Notes: a model not told the origin generated them from the letters alone. A stretch of DNA of 64,000 nt from Gaiella sp038230035 (GCA_038230035.1 JBBRNX010000001.1:248001-312000); one strand, 5' to 3'; shown: positions 9,217-17,360, counted from the stretch's first letter. Program-made: numbers and translations.

Positions 9217-11058
9217 TCAGCCAGAGACGAGGCTGAACTTCGGGTGTGCGACGACGACGCGTACCGGGGCCGACCAGGACATGTACGGGTTGCGCAGCTG
9301 CCCCAGGTTGAGCCCGCGGATCCGGTAGAACCAGACGCCCGGCTTGAGGTTCAGAAGTGTCGAGGTCGAGTACGTGACCTTCGAGCCGGCGGCGTTGAAC
9401 GGGTATGGGTGCTTCGCCCACTGCACTTCGTAGGCGCTGGCGGCGATCGTCGGCTGCCAGGCCACGAGCGGCGTCCCGTAGACGACCGGCCGCTTACCGG
9501 CCACCGCGAGGAGCCGTCCCTTCGGCGTGAGGCCCGCGATGTACGGCGTGCGACCCGACGTCACGACCGGCTTGCTCTCCTTGCCGAACGAGAGCACGCG
9601 ACCAGACTGGCAGGCGTCCTGCGGAACCTGCGCGTCGACGTACTTCCAGCTGTTCGTGGCCGGGTCGACGAAGATCACGACCGGCACGATCGTCCAGTAA
9701 TACCGCGTCGTCGGGAAGTTCAGGTCAGGTAGGTCGACCTTCGCGCCGGTGACGAGCTGATTCGGATCGCTGGTTCCGGCGGAGCCAGAGGTGGCCGCCG
9801 TCGTGCCGGCAGCGCCAGCGCTCGAGGCGACCTCGTTGGTCGTCAGTGCCGTTCCGTCGGCGGCGAACGTCGGACCCTCGCCGCTCGGGGAATCGGGCAG
9901 GAAGCTGGTCTGGGCCGCCGAGAAGCTCGTGTCGTCGGTCGGTAGCTTGAGCGGGCCGGTCGTCCGTGGTGCGTAGGCCGGGCTGCCGATGACCGCGCCG
10001 CGGAAGACGACGTTCACGCAGTCACGGTCGGTCGAGGCGTACGCGCGGAAGAGGGCGTAGGCGCGACCGCCGACGCTCGTGCCGGTGAATGTGAGCGCCG
10101 GCTGAAGCTCGTGGGCGGACTGCTTGGCGGCGCTGCTGATCTGGTCGGAGATCGCCTGACGCAAGACGAGCGGTCCCGTGTCGAGGGTGGGGTTGGACGC
10201 GGTGTAGACCGTGCTCCAGGGTCCGTAGGAGACTGCCGGCAATCCGTTTGGAATGTCTCCGAAGACGCGGCGTACCGCTCGGATCCGCCAGTGCACGGTT
10301 CCCGTCCAGCTTGCATCCGGGTGGAAGGTGTAGAACTCGCGCTCGTCGGCGACGTTCGTGTGCGTCGCGAAGACCTTGCTGACGTCCGTGTACCACACCT
10401 GGTAGCCGGTCGCGCCCTCGACAGGACTCCAGCGGATGAGGCCCGGGCGGGACGAGATCGGCTTTGCGACATCCTCCCACCGCATGTTGAAGCCGAACGC
10501 TTGGCTCCAGGTCGTCGCACCAGTCGCCGTGATGGCGCGGACGTGCGCGAAGAGGGCGTACGGGACGCCGGTGAACCAGGGCAGCGCGACGTCGATCGAG
10601 ACAGCCGGAACTCGCAGGGGCGGAATGACCGACTGAACCGCGGGGTCGGCAGGGCTTGCAGCGGGCGAGCTCGAGCCGCTGCCGCCGCTCCCTGACGAGC
10701 CGGAGCCGGAGCCGGAGCCCGAGCTGGATGTGGTCGTCGGGGCGGGCGCGCTCGCGGGAACGGAAGCGCAGACGCTGTGGCGGCCGACCGTGTACTGGAC
10801 GTTCGACCAGATCAGCGAGCTCTGCGAGAAGGCCTTGCTCGTCGCGAGCTCGAACTCGTAACAGCGGGCGCCGCGCACCGGGGACCAGGCGAACGCGGGG
10901 GTGCGCGAGAAGACATGGATGCCAGACTCGTCGGGGCGGAGGAGGAAGCCGCGAAGGTTGGTCGGGGCATGTGAGCGGGTCGCTGCGGCCCCGGCAAGAG
11001 TGGCACCGGCGGCGGCGATGACGGCGAGCGCGAGGGTGGCGGAGCGGAGATGTCTCAT
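9217..11058 (-). CDS. Secreted protein with fibronectin-III-like repeats
   Basis: A 613-residue protein with a clear Sec signal peptide (MRHLRSATLALAVIAAAGATLAGA). It has at least three Fn3-like modules recognisable by a P..xWxPVxGAxxYxxxxx pattern: near 40-85 (FAWSPVRGARCYEFELA), near 205-260 (IRWSPVEGATGYQVWYT) and at the C-terminus (VAWQPTIAASAYEVQW). A Ser/Gly-rich flexible linker (GSGSGSGSSGSGGSGS region, about 115-135) separates the first two. No catalytic motif or membrane anchor is seen. It is probably an extracytoplasmic or cell-envelope protein. The C-terminal module resembles the end of the HYR-repeat protein at 24465-26846. The start follows a weak AAGAGA. Confidence 0.75.
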   Translation of the reverse strand: MRHLRSATLALAVIAAAGATLAGAAATRSHAPTNLRGFLLRPDESGIHVFSRTPAFAWSPVRGARCYEFELATSKAFSQSSLIWSNVQYTVGRHSVCASVPASAPAPTTTSSSGSGSGSGSSGSGGSGSSSPAASPADPAVQSVIPPLRVPAVSIDVALPWFTGVPYALFAHVRAITATGATTWSQAFGFNMRWEDVAKPISSRPGLIRWSPVEGATGYQVWYTDVSKVFATHTNVADEREFYTFHPDASWTGTVHWRIRAVRRVFGDIPNGLPAVSYGPWSTVYTASNPTLDTGPLVLRQAISDQISSAAKQSAHELQPALTFTGTSVGGRAYALFRAYASTDRDCVNVVFRGAVIGSPAYAPRTTGPLKLPTDDTSFSAAQTSFLPDSPSGEGPTFAADGTALTTNEVASSAGAAGTTAATSGSAGTSDPNQLVTGAKVDLPDLNFPTTRYYWTIVPVVIFVDPATNSWKYVDAQVPQDACQSGRVLSFGKESKPVVTSGRTPYIAGLTPKGRLLAVAGKRPVVYGTPLVAWQPTIAASAYEVQWAKHPYPFNAAGSKVTYSTSTLLNLKPGVWFYRIRGLNLGQLRNPYMSWSAPVRVVVAHPKFSLVSG

Positions 11059-11166
11059 GGCAAGTCTCTTTTCGGCACCCGGAGCGCCCTGACCGTCCCT
11101 CGATCGGGGGATGCCTTGCGCGATGGCTGCGCCTGCGTCTTGCGGTCTGAGTATCGGAAGGAAGCC

Positions 11167-11871
11167 CTAGACGAGCGATGCGCGGGCCATGTCGTCTGGC
11201 GCAACTCCGGCACGGGCGATCGGGCTGCCGTCGGCCGACCAGATCGTCGACAGGCCGAGCGTCTGCTCGTACCCGCCTCCGGTGGGACCGGCGAAGCTGG
11301 CGAAGGCGACATACGTGTCGCAGGCGCGGGCGATCTTGATGCCGCGCTGTTCGTGGATATCTCGCTCCTCCGGTAGGTGCACGAGGCCGGCGACATAGAG
11401 ATCCACGTCCAGGGCTGCTGTGTCGGCGATGTGTCGGTCGGCGCCGGTGTCTTTGCAGATCCCGAGCCCGATACGCCAACGGTCGACGTCGATCGCCACC
11501 GCTCCGTCCCCCGGCGAGAACCGCGTCGGCTCATCGCCACCCAAGTGGGACTTGCGGTAGACGACATCCGTGCCGGCGGAGCTCACGCGCAAGGTGCCAA
11601 TGTGAGCCTTTCCGGCGGCGCCTACGACCGGGGCGCCTACGAGTGCGATCGTGTCCGTCTCGGCGCAGGCCTCGACGATTGCGGTCAACGCACCGTCAGC
11701 GGGTGAGACACATTCCGCGTCGAGCTCGTATCCCGTCAGCGACAACTCCGGGAAGACGACGACGCGGGCCTCCGCGTTGCGGATCAAGCGCGCGTGCTCA
11801 CGCGCGTTCGAGGCCACATCCTTGGGGATGCAAACCGGCTGTACCGCGGCGATCGTCAGCGGAGCTCGCAC
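11167..11871 (-). CDS. Nitrilase/carbon-nitrogen hydrolase family protein
   Basis: A 234-residue member of the CN-hydrolase superfamily with the full catalytic triad: Glu42 in VVFPELSLTGYE, Lys107 in YRKSHL and Cys139 in GLGICKDTG. These enzymes cleave amides or nitriles (omega-amidase, N-carbamoyl amino acid, biogenic-amine types); the substrate cannot be assigned. It is slightly shorter than the usual 260-280 residues and seems to lack part of the C-terminal tail. The GTG at 11871 follows TAACCT by 6 nt with no Shine-Dalgarno. It is a single-gene unit separated from the cox operon by a strong hairpin. Confidence 0.85.
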   Translation of the reverse strand: MRAPLTIAAVQPVCIPKDVASNAREHARLIRNAEARVVVFPELSLTGYELDAECVSPADGALTAIVEACAETDTIALVGAPVVGAAGKAHIGTLRVSSAGTDVVYRKSHLGGDEPTRFSPGDGAVAIDVDRWRIGLGICKDTGADRHIADTAALDVDLYVAGLVHLPEERDIHEQRGIKIARACDTYVAFASFAGPTGGGYEQTLGLSTIWSADGSPIARAGVAPDDMARASLV

Positions 11872-11877
11872 TCTCCG

Positions 11878-11883
11878 AGGTTA
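11878..11883 (-). promoter_or_regulatory. Candidate -10 for the nitrilase-family gene
   Basis: TAACCT (minus strand) ends 6 nt before the GTG at 11871, a leaderless arrangement. Confidence 0.45.
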
Positions 11884-11934
11884 CGCGACGGCACACGGTC
11901 TAGCCATGGGCCAGAATCTTGATCAGGATGCGTC

Positions 11935-11965
11935 GGGCGCGCAGTTCTTGACGGTCTGCGCGCCC
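11935..11965 (-). terminator. Terminator-like hairpin after the cox operon
   Basis: A perfect 10-bp inverted repeat (GGGCGCGCAG / CTGCGCGCCC) with an 11-nt loop, 11 bp beyond the stop of the last cox-operon gene. It lacks a U-tract, as is common in high-G+C actinobacteria. It separates the oxidase operon from the nitrilase-family gene. Confidence 0.65.
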
Positions 11966-11976
11966 ACTCTCCCCGC

Positions 11977-12099
11977 TCAGCGGGACAGAGCGATGTAGAT
12001 TAGCGCGACGACGAACGTGCCGGCGAACAGGAGCACGAAGAGGCCGAACAGCGCCCAGCCGAGCTTCATGTTCTTGCGCGCGAGCTCCGGATCGAGCAT
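11977..12099 (-). CDS. Small one-helix membrane protein of the cox operon
   Basis: A 40-residue protein: a charged N-terminus (MLDPELARKNMKLG) followed by one hydrophobic helix of about 23 residues and a short SR tail. Its ATG shares the A of the ctaB TGA (TGATG), so it is translationally coupled, and the operon hairpin follows 11 bp after its stop. It has no recognised family. By size, topology and position it resembles the tiny accessory subunits of haem-copper oxidases (such as subunit IIa or IV), but this is inference only. It is short enough to be missed by automatic gene callers. Confidence 0.6.
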   Translation of the reverse strand: MLDPELARKNMKLGWALFGLFVLLFAGTFVVALIYIALSR

Positions 12100-13319
12100 C
12101 AGATCACCAGCGGGTCGATCGCCGCCGCGACGAACAGCAGCGCGAGGTAGAGGAGCGAGTAGTGGAACAGTACGGCTGCTCTGCGGCGGCTTGTGTCGCG
12201 GCGGAGCTGCCAGGCGAGGACGAGGAACACCACCCCGAGAAGCGCGGCGGCAATGGTGTACAGCGGGCCGAGCCAGAAGCCGACGACGACCGTGAACGCG
12301 ACGAGTGCGAGCGAGTAGAGCAGGATCTGGCGCGTCGTCTCTCGGTCACCGCGCACGACCGGCAGCATCGGAATGTTCGCGCGCTGGTAGTGCTCCTTGA
12401 TCATCAGCGCGAGCGCCCAGAAGTGCGGCGGTGTCCACAGGAACACGATCAGGAACAGCCACAGCGCGGGTAGCGTGAGGTTGCCGGTCGCGGCGGCGAA
12501 GCCGACGAGTGGCGGCACGGCGCCCGCGGCCCCGCCGATCACGATGTTCTGCACCGTCGAGCGCTTGAGGTAGCGCGTGTAGACGACGACGTAGAAGAGG
12601 TTTCCCACGAGCGCCAGCACTGCCGTGAGCACGTTCACCGCCGAGGCGAGCAGCGCGAACGAGAGCGCCGAGAGCACCAGCCCGAACTCGAGCGCGCGTG
12701 GAACCGGCACGCGGCCCGACGCCACCGGGCGCTTCTCGGTGCGTAGCCCCATCAGCTTGTCGATGTCCGCGTCGAGGACGTGGTTCATCGCGCTCGCGCC
12801 GCCGCAGGCGAGCGCGAGGCCGACCATTGCGATCACGAACTGACCGGGGTTTGGCCAACCTTCGGCGCCGACGAACATCCCTCCGGCGCCGGTGACGAGC
12901 AGCAGCGACATGATCCGTGGCTTGGTCAGCGTCACGTAGTCGCGCCACGGGCCGAGCGGGAGCGGGTCGCCGCGGAAGCAGACCGCAACCGAGACGAGCG
13001 CTGCGCCGAGCGCGGCACCGGCGACACCGATATGGAGCCAGCGTGTCCAGGCGGCGCTGTCACTGAGCGCGACCAGCCCGCCGGACCCGGCAGCTGCGAG
13101 CATCAGAGCGACCGCGCAGATCGCTGCCGCCAACAGGCGCGGGTACGCGAGCCTCGCCGCGACTGCGACTCCGATCAGCAATGGCAGTGCGATCAGGACG
13201 ATGCCACGGTGAGCCTCGCCCATCGCCATCGCGGCGCTCGCCACGACGGCGGCCGCGGCCGCCGCGCCGCCGATCGCGGCCAGCCGCAGTACAGGTCCGG
13301 GGGCGGGGCTAGAGGGCAC
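12099..13319 (-). CDS. ctaB: Protohaem IX farnesyltransferase with N-terminal membrane extension
   Basis: Haem O synthase, a UbiA-family polytopic membrane enzyme that adds a farnesyl group to haem b for the oxidase encoded upstream. The core begins near residue 125 (WRDYVTLTKPRIM). The prenyl-diphosphate motif NHVLDADID is at 179-187, and YTRYLKR and TPPHFWALAL follow. The first 120 residues form three or four additional hydrophobic helices not found in standard CtaB of about 300 residues. Their sequence (TRWLHIGVAGAALGAALVSV) faintly recalls one half of haem A synthase CtaA, but the conserved CtaA His residues are not evident. The GTG start overlaps the coxA stop by 11 bp. No separate ctaA is in the window. 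Confidence 0.9.
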   Translation of the reverse strand: MPSSPAPGPVLRLAAIGGAAAAAAVVASAAMAMGEAHRGIVLIALPLLIGVAVAARLAYPRLLAAAICAVALMLAAAGSGGLVALSDSAAWTRWLHIGVAGAALGAALVSVAVCFRGDPLPLGPWRDYVTLTKPRIMSLLLVTGAGGMFVGAEGWPNPGQFVIAMVGLALACGGASAMNHVLDADIDKLMGLRTEKRPVASGRVPVPRALEFGLVLSALSFALLASAVNVLTAVLALVGNLFYVVVYTRYLKRSTVQNIVIGGAAGAVPPLVGFAAATGNLTLPALWLFLIVFLWTPPHFWALALMIKEHYQRANIPMLPVVRGDRETTRQILLYSLALVAFTVVVGFWLGPLYTIAAALLGVVFLVLAWQLRRDTSRRRAAVLFHYSLLYLALLFVAAAIDPLVI

Positions 13320-14949
13320 CGCGCTCCTTCAACGCACGCCGCAGGTCGTACAGCGGCCGAGCGCTCGTCACATACGGGACGGAGTCGAAGTTGTGCGGCG
13401 GCGGCGGCGAGGTCGTGTACCACTCGAGGGTGTTCGCGAGCCACGGGTCGTTGCCGGCGCGGCGACCGTTGATCCCTTTGACGACCGCCGTGAGATAGAC
13501 GAGGACGGCGACGGCCATGACGAACGAGCCGATCGTGGAGGTCAGGTTGTACGCGGCCCACAGCCCGTGCTCCTGGTAGGTGTAGATCCGCCGCACCATC
13601 CCCATGTTCCCGAGCAGGTGCTGCGGGAAGAAGGCGACGTTGAAGCCGACGAACATCAGCCAGAAGCTCGTCTTCCCGAGCCGCTCGTCGAGCATCCGCC
13701 CGAACATCTTCGGCCACCAGTAGTAGAGGCCGCCGAGGATCGCGAACACGACGCCGCCGAACAGCACGTAGTGGAAGTGCGCGACGACGAAGTACGAGTC
13801 GTGTAGCTGTGTGTCGACCGGGAACGCCGCCAGGTAGATGCCGGTCAGCCCGCCGAAGGTGAAGATCGAGAGGAAGCCGACTGCGTAGAGCATCGGCGTG
13901 TCGAGGCTGATGTTGCCGCGCCAGAGCGTGGCCAGCCAGTTGAAGATCTTGACCCCGGTGGGCACGGCGATGACCATCGAGCTGATCATGAAGAAGCCGT
14001 TGAGGTAGTTCGGCAGCCCGACCGTGAACATGTGGTGCGCCCAGACGAGCATCGAGAAGAAGCCGATCGCGACCGTCGAGTACGCAACCGCCTTGTAACC
14101 GAAGATCGGCTTTCGCGCGAAGACGGGCAGGATCTCGGAGATGATCCCCATCGCCGGCAGCACCATGATGTAGACCTCGGGGTGCCCGAAAAACCAGAAC
14201 GCGTGCTGGTAGAGGATCGGGCCGCCGTGCGACGGTGCGAAGAAGTGCGTTCCCGCCTGACGATCCAGGAGCAGCATCGTGAGCCCGGCGGAGAGCGCCG
14301 GCAGCACGAGCAGCAGCATGAACGAGAAAACCTCGATCGACCAGACGAACAGCGGGATCCGCATCCAGGTCATGCCAGCCGTGCGCATGTTGTGGATCGT
14401 GACGATGAAGTTGATCGCGCCCACCAGCGACGAGATCGTGAGGATGTGGAGCGAGAGGATCCAGAGGTCTTGACCATGTCCCGGGCTCTGAATCGATAAG
14501 GGCACGTAGCTCGTCCAGCCGGCCCGCGCGGCGCCACCGCTCGAGAAGAACGACAGCATCAGCACGCCGCCGGCGAACGCATAGAGCCAATACGAGAGCG
14601 CGTTCAGGCGGGGGAAGGCCATGTCCTGTGCGCCGATCATCAGTGGCACGAGGAAGTTCGCGAGCCCTGTGAGGATCGGGACGACGAAGAGGAAGATCAT
14701 CGTCGTGCCGTGGATCGTGATGAGCTCGTTGTAGGAGTCGCGGGTGACGACGTGGAGATCGGGTTGGGCGAGCTGCGTGCGGATCAGCAGCGCCATGATC
14801 CCGGCGGCGCCGAAGAAGAAGCCGGCCGTCCCGATGTAGAGGATCCCGATCCGCTTGTGGTCGACGGTGACGAGCCAGCTTGCGACCCTGCCGCGCTGCC
14901 AGGCGGGGACAGGCGCTTGGGTCGGGTGCTGCGCGGCGCTAGCTTCCAC
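13309..14949 (-). CDS. ctaD: Cytochrome c oxidase subunit I (caa3/aa3 type)
   Basis: A 546-residue, 12-helix haem-copper oxidase catalytic subunit. Low-spin haem and CuB ligands are visible: ITIHGTTMIF (His of helix II), FWFFGHPEVYIM (CuB His plus the cross-linked Tyr, with the E of HPEVY at the end of the D-channel), VWAHHMFTVG (two CuB His) and VVAHFHYVLFGG (haem a3 and haem a His). HPEVY marks it as an A1-family oxidase. The GTG start at 14949 lies inside the end of coxB (11-bp overlap). It reduces oxygen and pumps protons in the cytoplasmic membrane. No subunit III gene follows; ctaB does. Confidence 0.96.
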   Translation of the reverse strand: MEASAAQHPTQAPVPAWQRGRVASWLVTVDHKRIGILYIGTAGFFFGAAGIMALLIRTQLAQPDLHVVTRDSYNELITIHGTTMIFLFVVPILTGLANFLVPLMIGAQDMAFPRLNALSYWLYAFAGGVLMLSFFSSGGAARAGWTSYVPLSIQSPGHGQDLWILSLHILTISSLVGAINFIVTIHNMRTAGMTWMRIPLFVWSIEVFSFMLLLVLPALSAGLTMLLLDRQAGTHFFAPSHGGPILYQHAFWFFGHPEVYIMVLPAMGIISEILPVFARKPIFGYKAVAYSTVAIGFFSMLVWAHHMFTVGLPNYLNGFFMISSMVIAVPTGVKIFNWLATLWRGNISLDTPMLYAVGFLSIFTFGGLTGIYLAAFPVDTQLHDSYFVVAHFHYVLFGGVVFAILGGLYYWWPKMFGRMLDERLGKTSFWLMFVGFNVAFFPQHLLGNMGMVRRIYTYQEHGLWAAYNLTSTIGSFVMAVAVLVYLTAVVKGINGRRAGNDPWLANTLEWYTTSPPPPHNFDSVPYVTSARPLYDLRRALKERGAL

Positions 14950-15931
14950 TGCCGAAGCGTCCCTTCAGGTAGGCGGCGAGCGCGTCGAGTTGGGCGCTGT
15001 CCCACCCGCGGCCGACGGGCGGCATCAATCCTTTGCCGTCCTGGAGCAGCGTCGCGAGCTTCGCCTTGTCGAGAAGCGTCGGCGAGGTAGAGATCACCGG
15101 CCCGACGAGGCCCTGGCCGGCGAGGCCGTGGCACTTGGCGCACGAGCCGACCCACTCCTCTTTCCCGAGCGTCGAGGTACCCGCCGCCTGCTGAGCGGCC
15201 CGCTGCGTGAGCCAGGCGTCGAACGTCGCCTTCGGCATGACGTCCACCGAGTCCAGCATGGCCGCATGCTGTACCCCGCACAGCTCGGCGCAGCGTCCCA
15301 CGTAGACGCCAGGCGTGTCCGCGACGAAGCCTGTGTGGTTCAGCCGTCCTGGAATCGCGTCGATCTTGCCGCCGAGAGCCGGGATCCACCAGGAGTGGAT
15401 GACGTCCCAGTCGGGCGCGGTCACGGTCAGGCGCACCGGCTGGCCCGCGGGCGCACGGAGGCGGTCGATGGTGACAACCCCGTTCGGATAGCGAAACTCC
15501 CAGTAGAACTGATGGCCGGTCACCGTCACCTCGAGGCGCGGCCCGGCGGCGCTTGCGGCGGGGACGTGACTGATGCCTGGAAGCTTGACGAAGACGAAAG
15601 CGGCGATCGCGACGAGGATCAAGACGGGCGCGCCGGTCCAGAGCATCTCGATTCGGCTCGAGCCGTGGATCTGCAGGCCGTCTGCGTCGCGGGCGCGGCT
15701 TCGTCGTCGATAGCGGATGACGAACGCAACGAGCAGCCCTTCGACCAAGACGAAGACGATTGCCGCGAAGATGGTGATGAACCAGTACGTGTCGGTGATC
15801 CCGCGCGCGCCGGGGGTATTCGGTGTGACGGGAGAGAGGCCGCCATCGCCTGCAAGAGCCGGCGCCGCTGCGACCAGTGCTGCGGCCAGCGCGACGAGGG
15901 TAGTGAGCGACTTTCGCACGGGCGGTGTCAT
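14939..15931 (-). CDS. ctaC: Cytochrome c oxidase subunit II with fused cytochrome c domain
   Basis: A 330-residue subunit II of a caa3-type oxidase. It has a signal peptide or first helix at 6-28 (ending APALAG) and two transmembrane helices near 48-72 and 97-117. The cupredoxin domain carries the CuA ligands H179, C214, E216, C218, H222 and M225 (CAELCGVQHAAM). The C-terminal cytochrome c domain has C264-AK-C267-H268 and the likely axial Met303 (GLMPP). Electrons therefore can enter directly from the fused cytochrome. The ATG at 15931 is used; a GTG at 15919, ten bases after TAGAAT, is an alternative start that would leave a cleaner signal peptide. Its start is only 3 bp from a divergent gene. 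Confidence 0.95.
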   Translation of the reverse strand: MTPPVRKSLTTLVALAAALVAAAPALAGDGGLSPVTPNTPGARGITDTYWFITIFAAIVFVLVEGLLVAFVIRYRRRSRARDADGLQIHGSSRIEMLWTGAPVLILVAIAAFVFVKLPGISHVPAASAAGPRLEVTVTGHQFYWEFRYPNGVVTIDRLRAPAGQPVRLTVTAPDWDVIHSWWIPALGGKIDAIPGRLNHTGFVADTPGVYVGRCAELCGVQHAAMLDSVDVMPKATFDAWLTQRAAQQAAGTSTLGKEEWVGSCAKCHGLAGQGLVGPVISTSPTLLDKAKLATLLQDGKGLMPPVGRGWDSAQLDALAAYLKGRFGSGS

Positions 15932-15934
15932 TCT

Positions 15935-16240
15935 ATGAAGGTGACCGAGCCGCTGCAGCAGCGAACGCGCGCGCTTCTCCCGCGTGACGTGACGAGGCCG
16001 TTCGAGGTTTTCGTCAACGGCGTCCCGCAGAAGGAAGGCACGGACTACACGGTGGACGGGCCGTCGCTCGTCTTCGAGCGCGACCTGCGAACGGAGGGCC
16101 GGCTCGGAATGTGGAGGTGGGCTGCGATCATGATCGGCGTCGTCGGGACGTACCGCCAGAACGACTCGGTCGACGTGGCGTACACGCGGCGCGGGCAGAA
16201 GGTCGCCGCGTCGAAGCTCCCGCTCGAACCGGTGGACTAG
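15935..16240 (+). CDS. Conserved protein of unknown function
   Basis: A 101-residue soluble protein. The recognisable core is PFEVFVNGVPQKEGTDY, then LVFERDL, EGRLGMWRW and GVVGTYRQNDSVDVAY. I recall this as a small actinobacterial uncharacterised family; no function is known to me. Its ATG is only 3 bp from the divergent ctaC start, so the two genes must share a promoter region that overlaps both 5' ends. GTG at codon 3 (15941) is an alternative start. Much longer upstream extensions in this frame are antisense to ctaC and are rejected. Confidence 0.7.
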   Translation: MKVTEPLQQRTRALLPRDVTRPFEVFVNGVPQKEGTDYTVDGPSLVFERDLRTEGRLGMWRWAAIMIGVVGTYRQNDSVDVAYTRRGQKVAASKLPLEPVD

Positions 16241-16260
16241 CCGATTTGAAGAGTTCGGAC

Positions 16261-16764
16261 GTGATCGGTCGCGTGAACGCCGCTCTCGCCATGCTCGTCG
16301 ATCAGTCAACGTTCGACCGCGGCGAGCCCGTCGACGAGTCGCTGATCCGTGAAGCAGAGTTGGAGCTTGGGAGGCTTCCCCGGATCTACCGCGAGTTCAT
16401 TGCCGAGTTCGGATACCTCAGGACGCCTGACGTGCTGATATTCGGCCTGGGCGGTGGCCTGCCAGAGGACTTGGACCTCCAGACGATCACTCGGCGGGAG
16501 CGTTGTTCCGGCGAGCCGAGACTCCCCCGACAGTTCGTCGCGTTCTCCCATGATCGCGAGGACAGCTTCTACTGCCTCAAAGTCGATCCCACGGAGGACA
16601 TCCCGCGTGTCTACCTCCTCGATCGCGAGTTCGGCTCGCTGCGGCCGTATCCGCAGACGTTCGTGGAGTGGCTTCTAGAGCAGATCGAGATCTGTCCCCA
16701 GTTCTGGTCAGGCTTCGGTTGGGGCGTGAGCGTTGATCGGGCGGCTTACGAAGAGTCGGAGTAA
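16261..16764 (+). CDS. SMI1/KNR4 (SUKH) family protein
   Basis: A 167-residue protein with the SUKH pattern: an N-terminal segment (LIREAELELGRLPRIYREFIAEFG), a central LRTPDVLIFGLG, then FVAFSHDREDSFYCLKVD and VYLLDREFGSLRPYPQTFVEWLLEQI. SUKH proteins are a large group in which many members are immunity proteins against contact-dependent or polymorphic toxins, while others are housekeeping or unknown. No toxin gene adjoins it here. Start choice is uncertain: TTG 16246, GTG 16261 (preceded by GAAGAG) or ATG 16291. It is convergent with the CbrC-type gene and overlaps it by 19 bp. Confidence 0.7.
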   Translation: MIGRVNAALAMLVDQSTFDRGEPVDESLIREAELELGRLPRIYREFIAEFGYLRTPDVLIFGLGGGLPEDLDLQTITRRERCSGEPRLPRQFVAFSHDREDSFYCLKVDPTEDIPRVYLLDREFGSLRPYPQTFVEWLLEQIEICPQFWSGFGWGVSVDRAAYEESE

Positions 16765-17306
16765 GCGAGATGGGTGCCGCAGTGGCGGCAGCGGAACAGG
16801 TAAGCGGTCGCTTCTCCGAAGGAGTCGAGCTCGTCGAGGTAGCCCTCGATTTGCTCACTTGTCCAGCTGTGCTCAGCACGCTCTTGCCGAAGCATCTCCA
16901 GTGCCTCGGGGAAGTCGGCTAGCTCGGCGCGGCCAGCGGGGCCGAGGAACGCAGCTCCATCGTTGCAGTGGTAAAGCCAGTGGTCTTGCTGCCACCCGGA
17001 GACGCTGGGTGTGCGCTGGCCGATCGCTTCGGTGACGGACGCTGGCACTTCCTCCGGAACACCCCAACCGACATCGGTGAACTCAGCGTCGAACTTCTCG
17101 GCTGCCTTGCCGTCGGCGATGCACCATGGGCAGAACGCGTCGATCAGCTCCTCGGTTGCGTAGACCGGCCCGATATAGATGTAGCCGCGCGACCGTCCGC
17201 ACACCACACAGGTCCCGTTCGATATCTCGACGAACCCGGTACCGAGCGGGTCGGGATGGTACGGGAACTCGGGGAGCGCTTCGGGCTGGGCGGGCTCGGA
17301 GTTCAC
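16746..17306 (-). CDS. CbrC (UPF0167) family zinc-ribbon protein
   Basis: A 186-residue protein matching the CbrC family: LPEFPYHPDPLGTG at the N-terminus, a first zinc ribbon CVVCGRSRGYIYIGP...CPWCIADG, GVPEEV, and a C-terminal CRHCG that can complete a second metal site. E. coli CbrC is linked to colicin E2 tolerance, and the family often occurs with immunity genes. It stands next to a SUKH gene, so a protective role is possible but unproven. The GTG at 17306 is 7 nt after TAGTGT, a leaderless arrangement. A longer same-frame extension is antisense to the ABC gene and is rejected. Confidence 0.8.
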   Translation of the reverse strand: MNSEPAQPEALPEFPYHPDPLGTGFVEISNGTCVVCGRSRGYIYIGPVYATEELIDAFCPWCIADGKAAEKFDAEFTDVGWGVPEEVPASVTEAIGQRTPSVSGWQQDHWLYHCNDGAAFLGPAGRAELADFPEALEMLRQERAEHSWTSEQIEGYLDELDSFGEATAYLFRCRHCGTHLAYSDSS

Positions 17307-17313
17307 GTCGCAG

Positions 17314-17319
17314 ACACTA
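17314..17319 (-). promoter_or_regulatory. Candidate -10 for the CbrC-type gene
   Basis: TAGTGT on the minus strand ends 7 nt before GTG 17306, with no Shine-Dalgarno between. It is back-to-back with the ABC-exporter promoter. Confidence 0.45.
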
Positions 17320-17354
17320 ACGGCGCCTTCGACTCCAGGGTTGCCGGTCACGGG

Positions 17355-17360
17355 TAACGT
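17355..17360 (+). promoter_or_regulatory. Candidate -10 for the ABC exporter operon
   Basis: TAACGT ends 6 nt before the ATG at 17367 with no Shine-Dalgarno, so the operon mRNA may be leaderless. Confidence 0.45.

Noticed and set aside
11059..11166. Possible cyclic-di-GMP or other riboswitch before the secreted-protein gene, including the near-palindrome at 11097-11110
   Set aside because: No conserved riboswitch core could be found by eye; the palindrome is short and imperfect.
15932..16309. N-terminal extension of ctaC to 456 codons
   Set aside because: The added 126 residues are antisense to the 101-residue gene and precede a normal signal peptide.
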